NCBI GenBank assembly: GCA_023412765.1
Contig: JAEZBX010000260.1
Span: 1 to 6,585, forward strand
Origin: Bacteroidota bacterium
Lineage (GTDB): Bacteria > Bacteroidota > Bacteroidia > Cytophagales > Cyclobacteriaceae
DNA: 6,585 nt
Direction of reading: 5' to 3'
Shown: positions 1 to 6,167 of the stretch, one piece after another
Numbering within the stretch: the stretch's first letter is position 1
Layout of the letters: each line of letters begins with the position of its first letter
Notes under the pieces: generated by a model
What the model was told of the DNA's origin: nothing
Seen by the model: the letters and a program-made list of their open reading frames with translations, nothing else
Database searches by the model: none
Translations under genes and position numbers: made by a program

Positions 1-2
1 TG

Positions 3-95
3 AGGCGAACGATTATGATTTTATCTCTTAAGGAAGCCTATGAGAAGAAGGCGGTGAAAAGGTTTTATGAAATATTAACGCAGATCGAGATTTGA
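3..95 (+). CDS. Possible 3' end of an unrecognised gene (partial)
   Basis: Reading frame 3 is open from the left edge to a TGA at 93-95. It encodes about 30 residues ending in KEAYEKKAVKRFYEILTQIE and one last Ile. The alternating charged and hydrophobic pattern fits an amphipathic C-terminal helix. I do not recognise the protein. An open run this short can arise by chance. A competing frame 2 reads EANDYDFIS and stops at 29-31, so the true frame is uncertain. If real, the gene ends about 43 bp before the first heptamer array. Confidence 0.35.
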   Translation, partial: RRTIMILSLKEAYEKKAVKRFYEILTQIEI

Positions 96-137
96 AGGCG
101 ATGAGAGGATCCTCGCTACTAGCTTGATTCAGAATTT

Positions 138-272
138 GGTAAGTAGTAAGTGGTCAGTAAGTGGTAAGTAGTAAGTAGTAAGTGGTAAGTGGTAAGTAGT
201 AAGTGGTAAGTAGTAAGTAGTAAGTAGTAAGTAGGAAGTAGTAAGTAGTAAGTAGTAAGTAGTAAGTAGTGG
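138..272 (+). repeat. Left heptamer array, unit (A/G)GTAAGT
   Basis: About 18 tandem copies of a 7-bp unit run from 138 to 270. Units are AGTAAGT or GGTAAGT, with single-base variants GGTCAGT (152-158) and AGGAAGT (233-239). One 4-bp partial unit at 159-162 breaks the phase. The array ends 47 bp before the ATG of the four-helix-bundle gene and is inverted relative to the array at 761-822. The reverse strand is open across the repeat and reads as Leu/Thr/Tyr repeats, which is an artefact of 7-bp periodicity and not a gene. Confidence 0.95.
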
Positions 273-316
273 TTGCCAGTTAGCATAGTATTATAAATAA
301 AACGTTGTGTGTAAGT

Positions 317-730
317 ATGGAATTTGTAACAAGATTCAGGGATTTGAAAGTGTACCAACTTTCAACCCAATTATCCAAAGAGATTTTTGAGTTGTCAAAA
401 AGATTTCCAAAGGAAGAAACCTATGCTTTAACCGATCAGATCAGGAGATCATCTCGGTCCATAGGTGCCCAAATTGCAGAGGCCTGGGCCAAAAGAAGGT
501 ATGAAAAATACTTTATCAGTAAGTTAACTGACGCCGTCGGTGAGCTTTTTGAAACGGAACATTGGTTAGAAACGGCAGAAAACTCCCTCTACATGTCTAA
601 GGACGAGTCAGGGCGCTTAAAAGCGGAATATTTGATTCTTGAAAAAATGATCAATTCTATGATCAATAAATCAACACAATTCTGCAAAGGATTTGAGACA
701 CCCAACCACAATGGTGATATTTTGGCGTAG
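317..730 (+). CDS. Four-helix-bundle protein, 23S rRNA intervening-sequence (S23) family
   Basis: This 137-residue protein matches the four-helix-bundle family first found in 23S rRNA intervening sequences (Pfam 23S_rRNA_IVP; TIGR02436). Family signatures from the chosen start are FRDLKVYQ (7-14), KRFPKEETYALTDQIRRS (28-45), SIGAQIAEAWAKRRYEKYF (48-66) and a third-helix ETEHWLE (79-85). The helices are charged and the protein has no signal peptide, so it should be cytosolic. I chose the ATG at 317; a TTG at 305 would add only MCVS, and family members usually begin a few residues before FRDL. No Shine-Dalgarno site or clear promoter is visible in the 47 bp between array and start. The molecular function of stand-alone members is unknown; the related Avd protein of diversity-generating retroelements binds nucleic acid and reverse transcriptase. 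No reverse transcriptase or variable repeat is present here. The family call is firm and the function open. Confidence 0.9.
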   Translation: MEFVTRFRDLKVYQLSTQLSKEIFELSKRFPKEETYALTDQIRRSSRSIGAQIAEAWAKRRYEKYFISKLTDAVGELFETEHWLETAENSLYMSKDESGRLKAEYLILEKMINSMINKSTQFCKGFETPNHNGDILA

Positions 731-760
731 CTAAGACAAGTAGGATCACTGGCAGCTGGC

Positions 761-822
761 ACTACTTACCACTTACCACTTACTACTTACTACTTACTAC
801 TTACCACTTACTACTTACTACT
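761..822 (-). repeat. Right heptamer array, inverted copy of the left array
   Basis: Eight tandem units on the plus strand, ACTTACC or ACTTACT (764-819), with partial units at both ends. On the minus strand they read (A/G)GTAAGT, the family of the left array. The array fills the gap between two convergent genes: it begins 30 bp after the four-helix-bundle stop and ends 5 bp before the OmpA-like stop. The A/G unit order is not identical to that of the left array, so this is a match of family and not an exact copy, but any register pairs well. Confidence 0.95.
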
Positions 823-827
823 AACTT

Positions 828-1253
828 TTAAAAAATAATCGGATACAGAATAACATCCACCCGTCGGTTCATCTGCATTCCCTGAAATGTCTGATTGCTG
901 TAGACCGGATTGTCGAGTCCCCAGTCTTTGATGGAAATTTTCCTTTCGTGGATGTCGCCACGCTTTAAAATTATCTGTTCAACAGCCTGGCTTCGCATTT
1001 TGGAGAGCCATTCGTTGTACTCTTTTCCACCAATAGGATCCGTATGGCTAATCAAATGGATATCAAATTTTTCCAGGAGATTTGGAATGGAGTCAAGCCA
1101 GTGATAAAGCTCCTTGATCTGATGTTCGTCAACATAATAGCTACCTCCTCCGAAAAAAATACTTTTCCGGATTTCGTCCTCATACTGTTGTTGAGCGCGC
1201 AGTGTACTGCTCAAAACCAGGAATGCCATACTTAGAAATAGCAGACGAACCAT
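828..1253 (-). CDS. Single-domain OmpA-like periplasmic protein
   Basis: The 141-residue protein starts with a signal peptide (hydrophobic residues 4-18, likely cleaved after LRA at 18-20) followed by one OmpA C-terminal-like domain (about 30-140). Family hallmarks are the strand and turn IHLISHTDPIGG (65-76) with Asp72, then NEWLSKMRSQAV (80-91) with Arg87, and MNRRVDVIL (128-136) near the end. In OmpA-type domains the Asp and Arg bind the peptide stem of peptidoglycan, so a cell-wall role in the periplasm is likely. There is no beta-barrel or other N-terminal domain, so this is a minimal form. The ATG at 1251-1253 lies in an AT-rich leader with no Shine-Dalgarno site, as is usual in Bacteroidota. 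TAAATTTA lies just upstream and resembles a -7 box, but the leader would be very short. The gene lies 213 bp downstream of the ligase, beyond a repeat-rich spacer, so it is probably transcribed separately. Confidence 0.85.
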   Translation of the reverse strand: MVRLLFLSMAFLVLSSTLRAQQQYEDEIRKSIFFGGGSYYVDEHQIKELYHWLDSIPNLLEKFDIHLISHTDPIGGKEYNEWLSKMRSQAVEQIILKRGDIHERKISIKDWGLDNPVYSNQTFQGMQMNRRVDVILYPIIF

Positions 1254-1303
1254 GAATTAAATTTAACTAAAAGATTTAAATGGTTTTAGGAAAAGTTGAA
1301 TAG

Positions 1304-1335
1304 AGGCATAAAGCGTAAAGCAAAAAGCAGAATGC
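1304..1335 (+). repeat. Short heptamer array, unit AAGCAAA-like (left arm)
   Basis: Four consecutive 7-bp units, AGGCATA, AAGCGTA, AAGCAAA and AAGCAGA, are followed by a partial ATGC. They form the left arm of an inverted pair with 1394-1428. The spacer from the OmpA-like gene to the ligase (1254-1466) otherwise holds an AT-rich leader at 1254-1300 and a 58-bp core between the arms. I see no gene in it. Confidence 0.8.
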
Positions 1336-1393
1336 TAGTCCGTGCAATGATGAACGGATTGCTTCCTTTCCGAACGGCATACGCACTGCCCGA
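1336..1393. other. 58-bp non-coding core between inverted heptamer arms
   Basis: This short segment is enclosed by the inverted AAGCAAA-type arms, mirroring on a small scale the arrangement around the four-helix-bundle gene. It contains a 5-bp stem, TCCGT paired with ACGGA, around a 10-nt loop (about 1339-1358), and a second AACGG further on. No ORF fits. It could be a remnant of a larger element or the loop of a structured transcript end. Confidence 0.4.
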
Positions 1394-1428
1394 GCGTTTT
1401 GCTTTTTGCTTTCTGCTTTTTGCCTATT
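1394..1428 (-). repeat. Short heptamer array, inverted partner of 1304-1335
   Basis: Five units on the plus strand: GCGTTTT, GCTTTTT, GCTTTCT, GCTTTTT and GCCTATT. On the minus strand they read as AAAAAGC and variants, the family of 1304-1335. The array continues in the same 7-bp phase through one degenerate unit, GCGCTAA (1429-1435), into the AGCTGAT-type array at 1436. Confidence 0.8.
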
Positions 1429-1435
1429 GCGCTAA

Positions 1436-1463
1436 AGCTGTCGGCTGATAGCTGATAGCTGTC
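1436..1463 (+). repeat. Heptamer array, unit AGCTGAT/AGCTGTC
   Basis: Four units in tandem: AGCTGTC, GGCTGAT, AGCTGAT and AGCTGTC. The array ends 3 bp from the ligase stop codon (1467-1469). The same family recurs at 6305-6328. As the unit contains the palindrome AGCT, it can form hairpins by itself and may influence the 3' end of the ligase transcript. Confidence 0.85.
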
Positions 1464-1466
1464 TGC

Positions 1467-3041
1467 TTACTCCAACAAGTTCAGCAAGTCCTCCAGGGTA
1501 TTTGCCTCCTGAATAGGCTTGTCCTTCCGCCACCGATGAATTCTCGGAAATCTTAGTGCCACTCCTGCCTTATGCCGTGTCGACTTAGCAATCCCTTCAA
1601 AAGCAATCTCAAATACCAATTGAGGCTTGACACTTCTTACGGGACCAAATTTTTCTATCGTGTTTTGTTTTACCCATCGATCGACGGCCCTGATCTCTTC
1701 ATCGGTTAGTCCGCTGTATGCTTTTGTGAAGGGTACCAGTGTTCCATCTTTCCAGACAGCAAAAGTGTAATCAGTATACAGGTTGGCTCTGCGGCCGTGA
1801 CCACTCATCGCGTAAATCATTACAGCATCGATTGTAAAAGGATCAATTTTCCATTTCCACCAGTCACCTCTTCGGCGCCCGTCGCGGTAAACGGAATCTT
1901 TTCTTTTTAACATGATCCCTTCACTATACAATTCGCGTGCGCGTGCTCTTTCGTTTCCAAGTTCTTCCCACGAAGCAACGGTAACGGTAGGCGATAGTTT
2001 AAGAACCGCGCTTTGTGTGGAACAAAGTTTGGCCAATTGATTTCTACGTTCAACCAGCGACCAATCTCTGACATCCTCGCGCTGCCATTCCAGAAGATCA
2101 TATGCTACAAACGCCACAGGCACTTCTCTCAAGAGTTTTTGATTTAAAACTTTTCGTCCGATTCGGGTCTGTAGTTTGCTGAATGGAAGGGGCTGGTCAT
2201 TTAGAAAGGGAAGTATCTCACCATCGATTACAGTCCCATCAGGCAGGAGATCCCTCAACACTGCAAACTCCGGATATTTATCCGTGACTAATTCCTCACC
2301 TCGTGACCAGACGAACAACTCTCTTTCGCGTACGATAGCCTGACCTCGAATGCCATCCCATTTCCATTCGGCCTGCCAGTCTTCGATGGCACCGAGATCA
2401 CTGACATCTCCTTCTAACGCATAGGCCAGGTAAAATGGATATGGTCGTGATAAATCCAAAGTGTCCTCGGACAATATCAGCTCCTGAAAGTTGCTGAATG
2501 CAGGTGACCAGTTTCCCATTAGCCGGTGGGCTATTACATTTTCTTTTACTTCTGCATGTTTAGCTAGTGCCTTTACCATCAATTGCTGGGAGACGCCGAT
2601 CCTGAATCCACCGGTGATTAGTTTGTTAAAAACAAAACGCTGCACAGGTTCCAATCGCTGCCATGCCCATAGGATGCGCTCTTTTTTTTGTTCAACGCTT
2701 AACGGTTCCAACGAAATAATAAATTCGATCCAGTGCGTAAGTGATTCGGACGAAATCATTTCTGGTGGAGGCAATACAAGTGAAATAGTTTCGGCAAGAT
2801 CACCTACAACATGGTGGCACTCATCAAAAAGCCAATCTGGGAGACCAGCCAGCTCGCTAGCCCACAATCCAAGCAGGGTCGCATTCACGGAACGCTTAGG
2901 ACGGCGATGCGACAACAAAGCTATCGCCCAAAGCTTATCCCGGTCGTTTGCAATTTCGAAATATGATACCAGCGCTTTAATCTTATCCAATGTTTTGGTG
3001 GTCTGGTCAAGGGATGTAAATAATTCGGCGAATTCCTTCAT
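1467..3041 (-). CDS. ATP-dependent DNA ligase of the repair-cluster (cisplatin-response) type
   Basis: This 524-residue enzyme seals nicks in DNA by an ATP-derived lysyl-AMP intermediate. The nucleotidyltransferase motifs are complete: motif I KWDG with Lys227 as the adenylated residue, motif III VIDGEI (271-276), motif IIIa FVAYDLL (311-317), motif IV EGIMLKR (374-380) and motif V WWKWKID (394-400). An all-helical N-terminal domain (about 1-205) precedes them. A C-terminal OB-fold domain (about 405-520) ends in a motif VI-like RFPRIHRWRKDKP (497-509). Length and architecture fit the bacterial ligase family TIGR04120. This is neither a LigD fusion nor the NAD-dependent LigA. Its ATG overlaps the upstream nuclease stop as ATGA, so the two are co-transcribed and probably translationally coupled. 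In related genomes an Lhr-like helicase and a PdeM phosphoesterase gene usually follow; here the ligase is followed by repeats and an OmpA-like gene. Confidence 0.95.
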   Translation of the reverse strand: MKEFAELFTSLDQTTKTLDKIKALVSYFEIANDRDKLWAIALLSHRRPKRSVNATLLGLWASELAGLPDWLFDECHHVVGDLAETISLVLPPPEMISSESLTHWIEFIISLEPLSVEQKKERILWAWQRLEPVQRFVFNKLITGGFRIGVSQQLMVKALAKHAEVKENVIAHRLMGNWSPAFSNFQELILSEDTLDLSRPYPFYLAYALEGDVSDLGAIEDWQAEWKWDGIRGQAIVRERELFVWSRGEELVTDKYPEFAVLRDLLPDGTVIDGEILPFLNDQPLPFSKLQTRIGRKVLNQKLLREVPVAFVAYDLLEWQREDVRDWSLVERRNQLAKLCSTQSAVLKLSPTVTVASWEELGNERARARELYSEGIMLKRKDSVYRDGRRRGDWWKWKIDPFTIDAVMIYAMSGHGRRANLYTDYTFAVWKDGTLVPFTKAYSGLTDEEIRAVDRWVKQNTIEKFGPVRSVKPQLVFEIAFEGIAKSTRHKAGVALRFPRIHRWRKDKPIQEANTLEDLLNLLE

Positions 3042-4087
3042 GCGTTGTTTTCAGTTGTGCCGTCGACCAATGCGTCTGAAGTTCCTCCTTCGATGATCTC
3101 ACTCAATTCGCCTTCGTATTGTGTTCTCACAACGGATGCGTCGAGGCCTTTTTCAGACAGCCACCTTGCAAAGATTTCGCTGTAGCCGTGCGTGATGTAA
3201 ACGCGTTCGGCACCTGTCTCCCTAACAGCGTTGTTCAGATCGTGCCAATCTGCATGATCCGACAAAATAAATCCGCGATCCGCGCCTCTGCGACGTCTGG
3301 CGCCACGAAGGTTCATCCAGCCCGAAGCAATACCCAACGAGTAAGGATCAAACCTTCTCAGCCACGGTGAGCCTACTGCTGATGGCGGACAAACCACAAG
3401 TGCACCTTCGAAATCCTTTCGCTTCATTTCAGGTGTCACCCGAATTGTCTCGGTCAATTGCAGTTGCTGGGACCGAAAAATGTTATTGATGTTATCAACT
3501 GCACCATGGACGAAAATTTTCCCTAGTGACGGATCTATGTTAGTCAATATTCGTTGGGCTTTGCCTAATGAATAGCCGGCGATGACTGAGACCTTTCCGT
3601 CGCTTTTATTTTTTTTCCACCATCTGTTAATGTCCTCAAAGACATCTGTCGAAGGTTTCCATTTGTAAATTGGCAAACCAAATGTTGATTCCGAAATGAA
3701 TGCATGGCACTTGATGGGTTCAAATGGTTCTGCAATCCCATCACTTTGAAGTTTGTAATCGCCGGAAAAAACCCATACCTCTCCGTTGTGCTCCACTCTG
3801 ATTTGGGCTGAACCAGGTATGTGTCCGGCAGGGTGAAATGAAAATTGCACTTCGTTGATCCTGATCACCTCCCCATATCTTATCGATTGTAAATTGTCGG
3901 TTAATTGAAGCCTGTAGCGGATGACCGGCGCGGCCGAATCGGTACAAAGGTATTTTTCATGACCCCATCGGGCGTGATCGGAATGTCCGTGCGAAATAAG
4001 TGCACGCGGAACTGGTTTCCATGGATCCAGATAAACATCGGCAATACGGCAATAGATTCCCCTGTCGTTAAACTCAAGTAAAGGCAT
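3038..4087 (-). CDS. Ligase-associated DNA exonuclease, metallo-beta-lactamase fold
   Basis: This 349-residue cytosolic enzyme belongs to the beta-CASP-like metallo-beta-lactamase nucleases found next to the ATP-dependent ligase (TIGR04122). The metal site appears intact: HGHSDH (His33, His35, Asp37, His38), PAGHIPGS (His89), FSGDYK (Asp110), then LSDHADW (Asp277, His278) and YITHG (His300). These residues bind two metal ions in the family. I place the start at the ATG at 4085-4087 (MPLLEF), because related proteins begin just before this segment. An upstream ATG at 4153 would add 22 residues (with SNHFVFFECYLVKFFF) that do not look like part of the fold. The TGA stop overlaps the ligase ATG. 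The 93-bp gap to the upstream phosphatase shows no clear promoter, so one transcript from the phosphatase is possible. The family role in DNA damage repair is known only in outline. Confidence 0.92.
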   Translation of the reverse strand: MPLLEFNDRGIYCRIADVYLDPWKPVPRALISHGHSDHARWGHEKYLCTDSAAPVIRYRLQLTDNLQSIRYGEVIRINEVQFSFHPAGHIPGSAQIRVEHNGEVWVFSGDYKLQSDGIAEPFEPIKCHAFISESTFGLPIYKWKPSTDVFEDINRWWKKNKSDGKVSVIAGYSLGKAQRILTNIDPSLGKIFVHGAVDNINNIFRSQQLQLTETIRVTPEMKRKDFEGALVVCPPSAVGSPWLRRFDPYSLGIASGWMNLRGARRRRGADRGFILSDHADWHDLNNAVRETGAERVYITHGYSEIFARWLSEKGLDASVVRTQYEGELSEIIEGGTSDALVDGTTENNA

Positions 4088-4180
4088 GAAAAAAAATTTT
4101 ACTAGATAACACTCGAAGAACACGAAATGATTTGAGAAGCTTATTCTGCCCACTCAAGTTCGTTCTTGCAGACACTTAGT

Positions 4181-4675
4181 TCAATAATTAAGTCGCACTA
4201 CCTTTGCGTTTGAACCAATTTTGCTGACAGTAACGATGAGGAAAATTCCATACTGAGATTCATCATACTCTTTCAATTCGTCGGTGCCAGTTAAGAGGTT
4301 GGCGGTCCAGGGAATGTTGTTGGTATGACCGCAGACTACAACTGTTTCTCCTTGATGTTCACGAAGCATCTCTTGTATCGCTTCAGGCTTGAATGCTTCG
4401 TATGGTTGGAGTTCTAAATTTTTCTGGGATGCCAAAGGCTCCACGGTCTGGCGGGTTCGTTTAAAATTGGTGACGTAGATTCCTGCCAGTGGTGTTTCTT
4501 TTAGAATTTCTGCGAGTCGACGCGCTCGTTCTTTACCGTCGGCATTTAGGTCAGGGTCATCCGTCCCATCATTTGCCTTCTCGGCATGCCGGAGAAGTAT
4601 GAACGTCGTAGGCTGCTCAGGCGTGGAGCATGCCACTGTCAAAACGAAGAGGATGAAAACATAGACGCGTTTCAT
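4181..4675 (-). CDS. Histidine phosphatase family lipoprotein
   Basis: The 164-residue protein starts with a short hydrophobic signal and a lipobox-like TVACS with Cys16, so it is probably a lipid-anchored envelope protein. Residue -3 is Thr and not the usual Leu, which makes the anchor likely but not certain. The phosphoglycerate-mutase/histidine-phosphatase fold is clear: LLRHAEK (Arg29 and His30, the phospho-accepting histidine), a conserved Arg in FKRTRQT (71-77, Arg75) and VVCGHTNNIP (113-122) with the second catalytic His117. The protein is short for the superfamily and resembles the small SixA/phosphohistidine-phosphatase-like members, but the export signal argues for an extracytoplasmic phosphomonoester substrate. 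The substrate is unknown. It is the first gene of the minus-strand block and diverges from the TPR gene across a 322-bp gap. I found no convincing promoter upstream of it. Confidence 0.85.
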   Translation of the reverse strand: MKRVYVFILFVLTVACSTPEQPTTFILLRHAEKANDGTDDPDLNADGKERARRLAEILKETPLAGIYVTNFKRTRQTVEPLASQKNLELQPYEAFKPEAIQEMLREHQGETVVVCGHTNNIPWTANLLTGTDELKEYDESQYGIFLIVTVSKIGSNAKVVRLNY

Positions 4676-4810
4676 GACCTAATTTTAGCGTTTTAATTTG
4701 GGAGACCAAAGCATCATACCATTAATGAGAAATGGAACCATTAATCCTACTTTGTCAACTTGTAAATTATGTCTGGGTCACTTGTAAGAAAAGAGTTAAA
4801 AAATTGCCGG

Positions 4811-4905
4811 GTCACGACGACCACGAAGCAGGCACCAAGGTCACGACAAGAGTTACTACAAATTCGTCGTTGACTTTGTGGGTCCGTGGTAGTTCTTTGT
4901 GCCCC
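4811..4905. repeat. Degenerate inverted repeat of CACGAAG-like motifs in the divergent gap
   Basis: The gap 4676-4997 between two divergent genes holds this structure, one promoter and otherwise nothing I can name. The left arm carries TCACGAC, CCACGAAG, GCACCAAG and TCACGACAAG (4812-4850). The right arm read on the minus strand carries GGCACAAAG, CCACGGA, CCACAAAG and TCAACGAC (4866-4903). The innermost part pairs CCAAGGTCACGAC with GTCGTTGACTTTG around a loop at 4848-4865, with one bulge. Motif spacing is irregular, about 8-12 bp, so it is not one of the strict heptamers. A 63-codon ORF across it (4732-4923) is probably spurious. Confidence 0.5.
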
Positions 4906-4953
4906 AACGATATTATAACTTGACAAAGCCGGATTAACTGCGAAATTGTAAAC

Positions 4954-4984
4954 TTTCTAAGAATAGTTGTTAATTTTAACTTTG
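4954..4984 (+). promoter_or_regulatory. Bacteroidota-type promoter for the TPR gene
   Basis: A perfect TAnnTTTG box, TAACTTTG (4977-4984), lies exactly 19 bp after TTTC (4954-4957), one mismatch from the TTTG -33 box. The start of transcription would fall near 4990, leaving a leader of only about 8 nt before the ATG at 4998. Short leaders without a ribosome binding site occur in this phylum. An ATG at 4991 is in another frame and soon meets a stop. Confidence 0.7.
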
Positions 4985-4997
4985 TGATCCATGGCTT

Positions 4998-6164
4998 ATG
5001 TTCATAAAAGGATTTTCAACTCTCTCCTTCGTTTTTCTTCTTCATATTACATGTCTGGGGCAGGCAATCGATAGTCTGCAAGCCGTATTGGATACTACCA
5101 AAAATGATCGGAGGGTAAAAACACTGAATGAACTCTTTCGTGCAAATCTGCACAGTGATCCGGTGAAGGCGCTAAGCTATACGCGCGAGGCACTGAACCT
5201 TGCTACTGAGATCAATGACCAACGGGGGATGGCAGCGTCTTATAATAATCTCGGGATCGTCTACAGAAACCAGGGTGCTTTTGACAAAGCTTTGGAGTAT
5301 TATATCATATCGCTGAAGATATATGAAACGCTACAAAACAAAGAGGGAATTGCCAGCACAAAGAATAATATCTCTACGATATATACCATAAAGAAGGATT
5401 ACACTCAAGCGATGAGATATCTCGAAGAATCCTATAATCTTTTCGTGGAATTGAAAGATGAAAACAGGATTGTCGGTTCAATGAACAATCTTGGCAATCT
5501 TCACAGTGAGATTAACGAGCTCGATAACGCGGCCCGATATTTTACTCAGGCTTCGGAATTGAGTAAGAAGAGCGGACGCAAATTTGCAGACCCACTGCTT
5601 AATCTTGGCAACATTTATTTCCGTCAGGGCAATCTTCAGCGCGCGGTTGCACACTACGAGGAGGCATTGGTGATTGAACGTGAAAACAACAATCGTCTTG
5701 GCGCACTCAATGCTCTGACTAACCTTGGCATCACGTACAGCAAAGCGAAGCAGCCGGCGCCGGCAAACCAATACCTAAGCGAAGCTGAGAAGTTAAGCCA
5801 GGAATTGCAGGCTTATTCGTTTCTCCCTTCCATTTACAAAGCCTTCGCTGAGAATTATGCCACCGAAGGTAATTGGAAGACTGCCTATGATATGCACGTG
5901 AAGTACGATCAGGCGCGCGAAAAAATGTATGGCGAGGAGAGCACTAAAAAAATCGCTCAAATGGAAATGGTGATTGATTTTCAGGAAAAAGAAAAAGAGT
6001 TTGATATGCTGCGGCAGGAGAGTGAGATCACCAAACTTGAACTCTACAACAGCCGGTTGTTTATCATTATTATAATACTGGTGGCTTTCCTTATTCTCGG
6101 CGGACTTAATCTTGCGTATTTGTCGAAGAAGAAGATTATTAAGAGGAAGAGGAGCGTGGCCTAG
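4998..6164 (+). CDS. TPR sensor-like membrane protein with no output domain
   Basis: The 388-residue protein has a signal peptide (1-22, cleavage near CLG/QA), then about six to seven tetratricopeptide repeats, a coiled coil and one membrane span. Clear TPRs include SYNNLGIVYRNQGAFDKALE (81-100) and copies near 118-151, 158-190, 196-229 and 236-269. The coiled coil (about 315-352, IAQMEMVIDFQEKEKEFDML) leads into the span at 354-374, ending in the basic KKKIIKRKR. In Bacteroidota this layout usually continues into a cytoplasmic histidine kinase, LuxR-type DNA-binding or cyclase domain. Here the protein stops 14 residues after the span, and 3 bp later a heptamer array begins. It may be a truncated sensor or a natural receptor that signals through a partner. 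The bases after the stop show no leftover kinase sequence. A strong promoter lies just upstream. Confidence 0.88.
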   Translation: MFIKGFSTLSFVFLLHITCLGQAIDSLQAVLDTTKNDRRVKTLNELFRANLHSDPVKALSYTREALNLATEINDQRGMAASYNNLGIVYRNQGAFDKALEYYIISLKIYETLQNKEGIASTKNNISTIYTIKKDYTQAMRYLEESYNLFVELKDENRIVGSMNNLGNLHSEINELDNAARYFTQASELSKKSGRKFADPLLNLGNIYFRQGNLQRAVAHYEEALVIERENNNRLGALNALTNLGITYSKAKQPAPANQYLSEAEKLSQELQAYSFLPSIYKAFAENYATEGNWKTAYDMHVKYDQAREKMYGEESTKKIAQMEMVIDFQEKEKEFDMLRQESEITKLELYNSRLFIIIIILVAFLILGGLNLAYLSKKKIIKRKRSVA

Positions 6165-6167
6165 GTT

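Larger units (their letters stand above)
138..822. other. Candidate element: four-helix-bundle gene between inverted heptamer arrays
   Basis: The arrays at 138-270 and 761-822 are the same heptamer family in opposite orientation, with one gene (317-730) and nothing else between them. Next to the inner ends both arms carry a related sequence: GCCAGTTAGC at 275-284, and GCCAGCTGCC on the minus strand at 751-760. So the inverted repeat reaches slightly past the heptamers. A transcript of the whole unit could fold with a stem of up to about 60 bp closing a loop that contains the gene. No transposase and no clear target-site duplication are seen. Calling it mobile is inference. Confidence 0.4.

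Noticed and set aside
138..270. CRISPR-like array
   Set aside because: Units are 7 bp and directly abutting, with no spacers and no cas genes.
273..297. Sigma-70-like promoter (TTGCCA and TATAAA) before the four-helix-bundle gene
   Set aside because: The spacing is only 13 bp and the host promoter type is different.
119..358. Minus-strand ORF of 79 codons rich in Leu, Thr and Tyr
   Set aside because: It is the translation of the 7-bp repeat (21 bp gives 7 residues) and overlaps the start of the four-helix-bundle gene.
910..1235. Two plus-strand ORFs of about 64 codons within the OmpA-like gene
   Set aside because: Antisense shadows; the minus strand carries the OmpA motifs and a signal peptide.
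2491..3096. Plus-strand ORF of 201 codons
   Set aside because: It is a shadow opposite the well-supported ligase gene, with no recognisable domain.
3119..3370. Plus-strand ORF inside the nuclease gene
   Set aside because: Antisense shadow of a gene with an intact metal-binding site.
4088..4153. 22-residue N-terminal extension of the nuclease from an upstream ATG
   Set aside because: The added residues do not resemble the family; the ATG at 4087 gives the usual N-terminus just before the first strand.
4732..4923. Plus-strand ORF of 63 codons in the divergent gap
   Set aside because: It spans the imperfect inverted repeat, has no recognisable motif and no promoter, and its composition looks non-coding.
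5478..5771. Minus-strand ORF of 97 codons inside the TPR gene
   Set aside because: Antisense shadow of clear TPR coding sequence.
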